Assembly (NCBI GenBank): GCA_027451525.1
Contig: DAIDJF010000011.1
Coordinates: 31,259-95,258, forward strand
Reading direction: 5' to 3'
DNA: 64,000 nt
Source of the DNA: Ktedonobacterales bacterium
Lineage (GTDB): Bacteria > Chloroflexota > Ktedonobacteria > Ktedonobacterales > Ktedonobacteraceae
Under the pieces are notes generated by a model, which saw only the letters and a list, made by a program, of their open reading frames with translations, had not been told where the DNA came from and did not search any database. A program made the position numbers and the translations under genes. Shown here in pieces: positions 44,513-51,561 of the stretch (positions are counted from its first letter, which is position 1; every line of letters starts with the position of its first letter).

Positions 44513-45472
44513 TCAGCGCAGCAAGTCTATCTCTTCGCCAAGTCCCTGCTTGCGCGCGAGATAGTAAACGTGAGCCGCCGTCACGATGTCCTCTAACGCA
44601 ATTCCAAGTCCCTTATACAGCGTGATATCCTGGGGCGACTCTCTCCCTACGCCCTGATCACTGATAATATCAGCCAGATCACGCACACGCTCCCAATCAA
44701 ATAGCCCTTCATCGGCAGGAATAATAAAATCTCCCGCCTCCGCCTGCGCTTGTTCTAGCGAGTCGGTTACAATGACGTGACTACGCTGCAAGGTTGAGAA
44801 ATCTAGTTCACGACGGTGAGACCAATTGGAACCAATTGCATTGATATGACAACCCACTTTCAGCCATTCGCCATGCAGCACTGGCTCCGCCGACGAGGTT
44901 GCCGTAATCAAAATATCAGCAGGTTCAACCGCCTGCCTCGCCGAGGCAACCGGAATCACCTGCACATTTAACAGTCGCTGCATCTCCTGAGAAAACATCT
45001 CACGCTCACGTTGATGACGACTAAATACGTAGATAGTCGTAATCTGGCGTACTGCACAGACACCCATGAGCTGAGTAACAGCTTGATTGCCCGTCCCAAG
45101 CAAACCAACAGTTGTAGCATCTTGACGTGCAAGAAACTTAGTCGCGAGAGCACTCGTGCCGCCTGTACGCATTGCGCCCAAGCGTTCAGCCTCTACCATT
45201 GCCAGAAGTTGTCCATCTTGCACGTCAAACAGAAAAACAGCATAGCGTATACCTTCGCGAAAAGCCGTGTAGCTTTTGAAGCCCAGCACCCCAAAATTCG
45301 GAGCCGCCGCTACCAACATATTCAATACCCCATTAGCAACGGCAATGCGCGTGCGCGGTTGATTTTCCGCATTTCCCTGTGCTAAAGCATTGAAAGCTTC
45401 CTCTAGCACAACGATCGTATCGCGCATACTTAACAAAGTCCGAACATGTTTCTCACGCAATAGTAACGCCAT
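44513..45472 (-). CDS. Ornithine cyclodeaminase / mu-crystallin family protein
   Basis: A 319-residue NAD(P)-binding enzyme of the family that includes ornithine cyclodeaminase, archaeal alanine dehydrogenase and SbnB-like opine synthases. It contains ERLGAMRTGGTSALATKFLA, the Rossmann loop GLLGTGNQA, and NAIGSNWSHRRELD followed by VTDS. The exact reaction cannot be assigned; imino acid reduction or deamination is general for the family. The open frame starts at a TTG at 45478, but the ATG at 45472 has GAAGAG upstream and is preferred. It is the last gene of a four-gene minus-strand group with a zinc-ribbon protein, a class V aminotransferase and a cysteine desulfurase. Confidence 0.88.
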   Translation of the reverse strand: MALLLREKHVRTLLSMRDTIVVLEEAFNALAQGNAENQPRTRIAVANGVLNMLVAAAPNFGVLGFKSYTAFREGIRYAVFLFDVQDGQLLAMVEAERLGAMRTGGTSALATKFLARQDATTVGLLGTGNQAVTQLMGVCAVRQITTIYVFSRHQREREMFSQEMQRLLNVQVIPVASARQAVEPADILITATSSAEPVLHGEWLKVGCHINAIGSNWSHRRELDFSTLQRSHVIVTDSLEQAQAEAGDFIIPADEGLFDWERVRDLADIISDQGVGRESPQDITLYKGLGIALEDIVTAAHVYYLARKQGLGEEIDLLR

Positions 45473-45504
45473 ACCCAACTCTTCTCTAAAAACTAGAAGG
45501 CGAT

Positions 45505-45879
45505 TTACCTACGAATGACACGCCGCATATAGACAATCTCTTGCACCTCAAATCCTTTTGTAGGTTTCAACGGTTTATCGTTCTGCGGCAATAAAAGGTC
45601 TTTAAGACCATTGAGAACTGGCAGTGCGGTTTCAACTGTCCCTTTGGGGGTTGCCAGACGCGCCAGCAGGCTACGTCGCAGCAGTTCAAATCCCACACCA
45701 ACCGCGATTGCCCCCACACCAGCGGCAACACCACGAGGGATAATAGGATTACTCAACACAGCAGGCAAATTTCGCTTAATCGCAACAAGGCTTGTCGAAG
45801 ATACAGCTAGGTCCGCGCCACAGTGACGACAATACATATCTTCTATTTCATATTCGGCGCGGCAATTTGGGCACACCAT
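45505..45879 (-). CDS. Zinc-ribbon membrane-associated protein of unknown function
   Basis: A 124-residue protein beginning with a CxxC-x14-CxxC zinc ribbon (CPNCRAEYEIEDMYCRHCG). A possible membrane helix (GVAAGVGAIAVGVGFELL) lies near residues 50-68, and the C-terminus is basic. The N-terminal ribbon resembles the zinc_ribbon_2 domains common in Chloroflexota and Firmicutes. It lies 26 bp from both the upstream aminotransferase gene and the downstream cyclodeaminase-family gene, so it is part of their operon, but its contribution is unclear. Confidence 0.75.
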   Translation of the reverse strand: MVCPNCRAEYEIEDMYCRHCGADLAVSSTSLVAIKRNLPAVLSNPIIPRGVAAGVGAIAVGVGFELLRRSLLARLATPKGTVETALPVLNGLKDLLLPQNDKPLKPTKGFEVQEIVYMRRVIRR

Positions 45880-45905
45880 AGTTTCTTTCTCCTCTAAAGG
45901 CTCTA

Positions 45906-47102
45906 TTATTTTCTTTTGGCAAGTATTTCCGCGACTGCATCTATCACAATCGCATTCTCTTCAATCGTGTTGTAAAAGTACGGTGAAATACGTAATAATC
46001 CAGGGCGATAATCGGCAATGATGTTGCGTTCCACCAGCGCCTGCACAATTTGTTGTGGGTGCTCAAGCTCTAGCATTACAATAGAACTACGGCACTCTGG
46101 CTCTTGGGGCGCATGTACCGTCCAGCCATGCTCACGCGCGCGTGCAATCAGATCATTGGTTAGATAGCGTGTGCGCTCGCAAATGCTCTCCACGCTAATT
46201 TCTTGCACAATATCCAGTCCACCATTAGCAGCATAGACAGTCGGCATTGCTGGCGTTCCCATCTCTACCCTTGCCGCATCCATACGAAATGTAAACTCAT
46301 CAGTTTTGAATTGAAATTGATCGCGATGTCCAAACCAACCCGTGATTGTTGGCTCAATGAGTGGTAATAAACCTTCACGAATATAGACAAACGATAAACC
46401 AGGCCCTCCCATTAACCATTTCAGCGTTCCAGTTACCAGAAAATCTACATCTAACGCATTCACATTGATTGGAATCTGCCCTGTTCCCTGATAATCATCA
46501 ACGAGTATGTACGCGCCTTGCTTGTGCGCAATATCAGCAATTGCGCGAATATCCTGAATGTATCCACTCGTGTAGAACACACGCGATGTCGCGACCAGGG
46601 CCGTCTGCGCATCTACCGCCTCCTCAAACAGCTCTGGCGCAAGTGTAATTCGATCTGCGCTTTTGACGAAATGACTGCTTACTCCTAGCCGCTCCTTTAC
46701 AAGCCACTGATAGATCAATGTCGGAAAATCCAGATCCGCCATCACGACTTTATGACGCTTGCTATAATCCAGCGCGGTCGCAATTGTGCTCAGCGCAACG
46801 GAAACGCTTGGCGCGATCGCCACTTCATGAACCTGCGCCCCGATGAGAGCGGCGAACTTATGGCGCGCCTTCGCAACTTCACCCAACCAAATCTCATACC
46901 ATGCATGCGCTCCCCACTCGTTCCACATCTCCATAAACTGTTCCATCCCTTGCATGGAACGAACAGAGAGAGCACCCAATGAACAACTATTGAGATATGT
47001 TTTGCGCTGTAGAATGGGGAACTCTGCCCTGTACGTTAAGAGTTCTGCATGCTCAATAGCTGGTGGAACAGGATACTGCATTCTCGGCTCATCAATGGTC
47101 AT
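45906..47102 (-). CDS. PLP-dependent class V aminotransferase, kynureninase/desulfurase-like
   Basis: A fold-type I PLP enzyme of 398 residues. The PLP-binding region shows YILVDDYQGTGQIPINV (Asp contacting the pyridine nitrogen) and the Schiff-base Lys in VTGTLKWLMGGPG near residue 230. The N-terminus TYLNSCSLGALS is of the kynureninase/isopenicillin-epimerase-like subgroup. The substrate is unknown. The open frame extends to 47144, but AAGGAG precedes the ATG at 47102 by ten bases. It is the second gene of the group headed by the cysteine desulfurase, 84 bp downstream of it. Confidence 0.87.
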   Translation of the reverse strand: MTIDEPRMQYPVPPAIEHAELLTYRAEFPILQRKTYLNSCSLGALSVRSMQGMEQFMEMWNEWGAHAWYEIWLGEVAKARHKFAALIGAQVHEVAIAPSVSVALSTIATALDYSKRHKVVMADLDFPTLIYQWLVKERLGVSSHFVKSADRITLAPELFEEAVDAQTALVATSRVFYTSGYIQDIRAIADIAHKQGAYILVDDYQGTGQIPINVNALDVDFLVTGTLKWLMGGPGLSFVYIREGLLPLIEPTITGWFGHRDQFQFKTDEFTFRMDAARVEMGTPAMPTVYAANGGLDIVQEISVESICERTRYLTNDLIARAREHGWTVHAPQEPECRSSIVMLELEHPQQIVQALVERNIIADYRPGLLRISPYFYNTIEENAIVIDAVAEILAKRK

Positions 47103-47185
47103 CGTATGCGTTCTCCTTATATTATCAGAAGTGCTGGCACGCAACCACTATAACAGTTTATCAGCGGCATATGCGTAGTTCTATT

Positions 47186-48355
47186 TTACCGCCTTGCGCG
47201 CAGAGAATCTACAGTTTGAGCTAGCAATGTTGCAGCTTGTTCCACATCTTGCTCAGAACTCCAGCGTCCCAGCGTCAAACGTAACGCACCCAGGGCGCGT
47301 TCACGTGTAAGACCCATCGCCAACAGTACGCCTGACGGTTCGGTATGCTCTTCATGACAGGCCGAACCCGTTGAACTGGCAATTTGCGGAGTGGCACGTA
47401 AGACCTCTTCCCCCACCACGCCAGTAACGCTCACATTCAATGTGTTGGGCAAGCGTTGCACAGAATGGCCGTTCAGCATGACCTGCCCCGGCAGGTATTG
47501 CTCTAGACGACGATGCAACTGATCACGCAAAAGACATAGCTGTTTTCGACTCTGCTCTAGCTGCGCATTTGCCAGTTCCGCCGCCTTACCCAATCCCACC
47601 ATATAGGCCACATTTTCTGTACCAGCTCGTCTTCCAGTCTCCTGCCCACCACCATAGATTGCTGGCTCCAGTTGCAATCCACGGCGCACATACAATGCAC
47701 CAATACCTTTTGGTGCATAGAGTTTATGACCGGCAACAGTCAACAGATCAACACCCAACTCCTCTACCCGCGTGGGAATTTTCCCAACTGATTGTGAGGC
47801 ATCTGTATGAATAAGCACACCATGCCGGTGCGCAATTTCGGCAATCTCGGCTATCGGCTGTAGCGTGCCCGTCTCGTTATTAGCATGCATCATCGTCACC
47901 AGAAGCGTATCAGCATCAATAGCAGCCTCTACATCCGCCGGTTTTACCTGCCCACTACCATCGACTGGGAGATATGTTACACGAAAACCATGCAGCCGTT
48001 CAAGAGAATGGCAGACATTGATAACCGCGGGATGCTCTGTCACCTGGGTAATAATGTGCTTGCCGCTATCCTGATGAGCTAAGGCAACACCACGGATTGC
48101 CAGCGTATCGCTTTCTGAGCCACAACCTGTAAAAATAACCTCATCAGCCTGACAGCCCAATAAGTGCGCGACTTGCTCACGCGCCCGCACTATAGCCTGA
48201 CGCGGCATCTGCGCGTATGCATGCGTGCTGGAAGGATTGCCAAACTGCTGCGTCAGATACGGCATCAGGGCATCCGCAACCGCGGGATCAACAGGCGTCG
48301 TGGCGTTATAATCAAGATAAATTGGGCCATACGCCAAGCCTGGATGCATATTCAT
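47186..48355 (-). CDS. Cysteine desulfurase, NifS/IscS type
   Basis: A 389-residue PLP enzyme that removes sulfur from cysteine for Fe-S clusters or tRNA thiolation. It opens IYLDYNATTPVDPAV, has the PLP Lys in VAGHKLYAPKGIGALYV near residue 205, and the persulfide Cys in SSTGSACHEEHTEPSGVL near 330, the longer loop of group I enzymes. No iscU, iscA or mnmA is adjacent; instead the next gene is a class V aminotransferase. This hints at dedicated sulfur delivery, though a housekeeping role is possible. The ATG has GAGGG about 11 bases upstream. Confidence 0.92.
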   Translation of the reverse strand: MNMHPGLAYGPIYLDYNATTPVDPAVADALMPYLTQQFGNPSSTHAYAQMPRQAIVRAREQVAHLLGCQADEVIFTGCGSESDTLAIRGVALAHQDSGKHIITQVTEHPAVINVCHSLERLHGFRVTYLPVDGSGQVKPADVEAAIDADTLLVTMMHANNETGTLQPIAEIAEIAHRHGVLIHTDASQSVGKIPTRVEELGVDLLTVAGHKLYAPKGIGALYVRRGLQLEPAIYGGGQETGRRAGTENVAYMVGLGKAAELANAQLEQSRKQLCLLRDQLHRRLEQYLPGQVMLNGHSVQRLPNTLNVSVTGVVGEEVLRATPQIASSTGSACHEEHTEPSGVLLAMGLTRERALGALRLTLGRWSSEQDVEQAATLLAQTVDSLRARR

Positions 48356-48502
48356 AAACGTTATTACCCTCTACCTCTCTCAAAGACACAATCCTCTTAG
48401 TATTCTAAAATAAATACTCTAAAAACGGTACTTCTAGCCCTTTTTGTAGGAAATTTGTTCATCTTTAGTTGAGGTAAACCCCTAAAAATGGGCCAATGAC
48501 CA

Positions 48503-48543
48503 CAAAAATGCTCCTGTCTTCTTATAAATACGAAGCAGGAGCA
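48503..48543 (-). terminator. Rho-independent terminator of the glutaredoxin gene
   Basis: Arms 48509-48521 and 48532-48543 (TGCTCCTG(T)CTTC / GAAGCAGGAGCA) pair over 12 bp with one bulge. On the minus strand TTTTTG follows. It is about 20 bp past the stop at 48562. Confidence 0.85.
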
Positions 48544-48561
48544 CAAAATGGAACGTTTTAT

Positions 48562-48834
48562 CTAGAGCGCAAACTTCGCTGCAAGTTCGCGTGGGCTTGG
48601 CTCTACCAATACCGAACCATCAGGGAACAAGATCGTTGGCACTGAACGCATCCCACCATTGAGACGCAAAACAGCTTCAGCCGCCTGTTCATCTTTTTCA
48701 ATATCAATATATTCGTATGAAACACCATGCGAATCGAACCAGCGTTTCGCCATCCGGCAATCACCGCACCATGCGGTTGCATACATGACAATCTTCTGGT
48801 CCGTTTTTGGGCTTTTTACACTCAGATCAGACAC
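48562..48834 (-). CDS. Glutaredoxin-family protein, mycoredoxin/NrdH-like
   Basis: A 90-residue thioredoxin-fold redox protein. The active site is WCGDC (Cys23 and Cys26), followed by RMAKRWFDSHGVSYEYIDIEKD and the cis-Pro in SVPTILFPDGS. The WCxDC motif and short length match mycoredoxin-type glutaredoxins of actinobacteria, which use mycothiol or thioredoxin reductase; the reductant here is unknown. The ATG has AAGGAG upstream. It is transcribed alone, with a terminator and about 160 bp of AT-rich upstream sequence. Confidence 0.9.
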   Translation of the reverse strand: MSDLSVKSPKTDQKIVMYATAWCGDCRMAKRWFDSHGVSYEYIDIEKDEQAAEAVLRLNGGMRSVPTILFPDGSVLVEPSPRELAAKFAL

Positions 48835-49001
48835 GGATAACTCCTTGAGATAGACTTAAACTGCTAAGAATTTTTGCAATGTATACCTATAGCTTGTAAC
48901 ATTCCCCCACAGATGTGTATTCCAAATTTCACCAACAGATCACAAATCCATCTCACAGGTGCCCTTTACATCACGCCTGCATAACATGCAGCCTCACCAC
49001 A

Positions 49002-50246
49002 TTAGCCTTCCGCTGCTGCCAGTGTCGGCTTATTGATCCGTTCAAGCATCCCATCGAGCAACCGTTTCCCCCCTGTAGCAATTAAACCAGGATTGCGCGC
49101 CAACACCCCCATCACCAGTCCGGCCGTGAAATCCCCACGCAACGCCTGAGCCATCTGAGCAGGCGTCATACGTTTCATTAGATCTAGCGCATTATCCCAC
49201 TGCTCATCACTATAGTTCGCAATATGCTTGTTAATCATGTAGGAGATATCCATGTCACGCCCAAAGCGCGCGCGCCACTGTTTATCAAAACGCGCCAGAA
49301 AGGCGACCGAACTATCCCCTGCTTTGACTGCCGCCGCCGCCACAGTTCCAGCCATTTGACCGGAATAAATGGCAAAACGGATCCCCTCACCGACGAGCGT
49401 CGAACCGTGACCACCAGAGTCGCCTGCGAGTAATAAGCCATCGCGCGAAAAGCGTTCTACTGGTCCCTCTGAAGGGAAAAGGCCCGTATGATATTCAACT
49501 GGACTAGCTGCACGCAGTTTTTCGCGTAACTGCGGCATGTTCATCACACTATCCAGATAGGTGCGTGCATCATCATCGCAATCAGGATGCAACACACCAA
49601 CCCCAAGACGCACACGTCCATTGCCACGCGGGAAGACCCAGGCGTAGCCACGCGGCGCAAACGCACTGCCCATAATGAGGAATAGCTCATCTTGTGGGTA
49701 GTTGGGAGCATACAGATCATACTCTGCCCCATAGCCATAGCGGTGAAATGCCGGCCCCATCTCTGTACGCACACCAATATGGCGCGCGAAACCGCTGGCA
49801 TCAATCGTGACAGGCGCGCGCAAGGTCAAACGCTCGCCGACATGATTTTTCACTGTTACGCCCACAACGCGCCCGTCTTCCAACAAGGTTTGCTCAACGG
49901 TATGGCGCATGCGCACGATCGCTCCTGCCATGATTGCTCGCCCAGCAAGATGTTGATAGACACCACGCACATCTAATACACAAGCAACAGCAGGCTGATA
50001 CGTAAGAGGAACCTCACGCCTGGGCGAGACAAACACTACATTCTTGACAGGATGATAGAGATGCTCTGGTATTCCAAGAGCTTGCATATCGCTGACCCAA
50101 CTGCCACCGCTGGTATGTACTGGATAGCCAATTTCATTCTGCCGCTCCAGCACCACCACACTTCGTCCTTGACGGGCAACCGCTTCCGCCGCCGCTAATC
50201 CAGCAGGGCCACCCCCTACTATTAGTACATCATAGTCGTCTGCCAT
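49002..50246 (-). CDS. Geranylgeranyl reductase-family FAD oxidoreductase
   Basis: A 414-residue flavoprotein of the group that saturates isoprenoid chains (geranylgeranyl reductase-like). The FAD Rossmann motif VLIVGGGPAGLAAAEA is at the N-terminus. ASGFARHIGVR and the family's FAPRGYAWVFPRG follow, with GLLLAGDSGGHGSTLVGEGIRFAI as the second FAD-binding motif. Possible substrates are quinone side chains, bacterial lipids or carotenoid precursors; none is proven. The ATG at 50246 has AAGGA about six bases upstream and is preferred to the frame start at 50261. It follows the anchored surface-protein gene by about 110 bp. Confidence 0.88.
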   Translation of the reverse strand: MADDYDVLIVGGGPAGLAAAEAVARQGRSVVVLERQNEIGYPVHTSGGSWVSDMQALGIPEHLYHPVKNVVFVSPRREVPLTYQPAVACVLDVRGVYQHLAGRAIMAGAIVRMRHTVEQTLLEDGRVVGVTVKNHVGERLTLRAPVTIDASGFARHIGVRTEMGPAFHRYGYGAEYDLYAPNYPQDELFLIMGSAFAPRGYAWVFPRGNGRVRLGVGVLHPDCDDDARTYLDSVMNMPQLREKLRAASPVEYHTGLFPSEGPVERFSRDGLLLAGDSGGHGSTLVGEGIRFAIYSGQMAGTVAAAAVKAGDSSVAFLARFDKQWRARFGRDMDISYMINKHIANYSDEQWDNALDLMKRMTPAQMAQALRGDFTAGLVMGVLARNPGLIATGGKRLLDGMLERINKPTLAAAEG

Positions 50247-50286
50247 GTAATTCCTTCTCAAGAGAGACTTTTCAGCAAGTAGAAAG

Positions 50287-50312
50287 ACCAGAGACCTGAT
50301 ATGATCTCTGGT
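50287..50312 (-). terminator. Weak terminator-like hairpin after the anchored surface-protein gene
   Basis: ACCAGAGA (50287-50294) and TCTCTGGT (50305-50312) form an 8-bp perfect stem about 45 bp past the stop at 50356, followed on the minus strand by CTTTCTACTT. The T tract is poor. Confidence 0.45.
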
Positions 50313-50355
50313 AGTGTTTTAGCACGTATCACGGCATTAGTATAGTCTATGCCCT

Positions 50356-51330
50356 CTACCACTGTCTACTACGTGTGTGTTTTTGTCGCCGCTCTCCCCA
50401 GGGAGCGAGAAATAAAATCAGCATCAAGGCCGCGATGCCCAGCGAACCGCCTACAATCAACAACGTAATCACCGCCCCATCACTACCTAAGAAAGCCCAT
50501 ACTGCTCCCATTGTGATGTCAGGACCATTCGATGGCGGAGCAACATGCGTCACACTGACCGGTGTTGGTGTTGTTCCTGCCGTTGGACTGGCACTGGGCG
50601 TTGGCGAGAGGCTCAACAGCGTAAGTTGCGTCTGCGCTTGTAGCGCACCGCTACTATCAACAGCAAGAACAGTTGCGCTAGTTACAGTAGGATCACTACT
50701 CTGCGGGAGATAAAACGATCCCATAATCGTTCCACTGCTATCCGAAACAAGGGGACTATGTAGTAGAGGGAGTGTTGTCGTACCAAACATCAACGTTAGC
50801 TTGACACTCGTTCCCTGTGGTAACCAATTACTGCCCGTAAAAGCAATCTGATCTCCAGGCTTACCACTAACGGGATTGATAACGATCGCAGGTACCCCCG
50901 CCGCCGCCGCGCCAGGAGCAACCAGCACATCATACCCCACACTTACTACTGCACCTGCGCTATCGGTCACGACTATTTTCCACATCCCAGATGGCCCATT
51001 CGCCGGTAGCGTCACAGCTTTACCCAAAAACGTACCATCTTGCGCAACCAATACAGTGCTATCCCCAGGTACCGTAAAAATACCCGGAATATTCAGCGCG
51101 TCAACATAACTCAGACTAGCTTGACCTGGATGAAAGTTTTTCCCGTTCATACTCAGTTTTACACCCAGGGGTCCACGAGCCACATTAAGCGTCAACTGTG
51201 GTTTGGGCTTTGGCTTTGTAGCGGCATAAGCATCTTGTCCCAACAAGCTACCACTTATACAGACCATCACAAATATGCTTAACAAATATATTGTCAGCGT
51301 ACGCCTTCTATGAACAATGAGATAGAGCAT
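50356..51330 (-). CDS. Secreted, C-terminally anchored Ig-like surface protein
   Basis: A 324-residue exported protein of unknown function. A signal peptide (TIYLLSIFVMVCISGSLLG, cleavage likely after AYA) is followed by two Ig/IPT-like beta domains. The first has NVARGPLGVKLSMNGKNFHPG and the second has NPVSGKPGDQIAFTGSNWLPQG. A Pro/Thr/Ser-rich linker (SPTPSASPTAGTTPTPV) and a membrane helix (VITLLIVGGSLGIAALMLILF) with a basic tail end the chain. The plan is that of a cell-surface adhesin or enzyme anchor lacking a catalytic part. The ATG at 51330 has AGGAG eight bases upstream. Confidence 0.75.
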   Translation of the reverse strand: MLYLIVHRRRTLTIYLLSIFVMVCISGSLLGQDAYAATKPKPKPQLTLNVARGPLGVKLSMNGKNFHPGQASLSYVDALNIPGIFTVPGDSTVLVAQDGTFLGKAVTLPANGPSGMWKIVVTDSAGAVVSVGYDVLVAPGAAAAGVPAIVINPVSGKPGDQIAFTGSNWLPQGTSVKLTLMFGTTTLPLLHSPLVSDSSGTIMGSFYLPQSSDPTVTSATVLAVDSSGALQAQTQLTLLSLSPTPSASPTAGTTPTPVSVTHVAPPSNGPDITMGAVWAFLGSDGAVITLLIVGGSLGIAALMLILFLAPWGERRQKHTRSRQW

Positions 51331-51561
51331 GAAACACAACTCCTAAACACCGCGCCAGAACAGAAGATATAAAATTCCCGCTAAGCCGCATAGTTGCATA
51401 TCGGACATGCATACGGCTCTGCTTCTTCTCACTTAAATGAACGCACCCTCACACAAAGCTGACGTGTAACATCCAATTTCAACTATATACCGCTTCAAGC
51501 GCAATGGACATCATACCGATATATCTCACTGTGAGAACTATTATCAGGAAAGAAGAAGACA

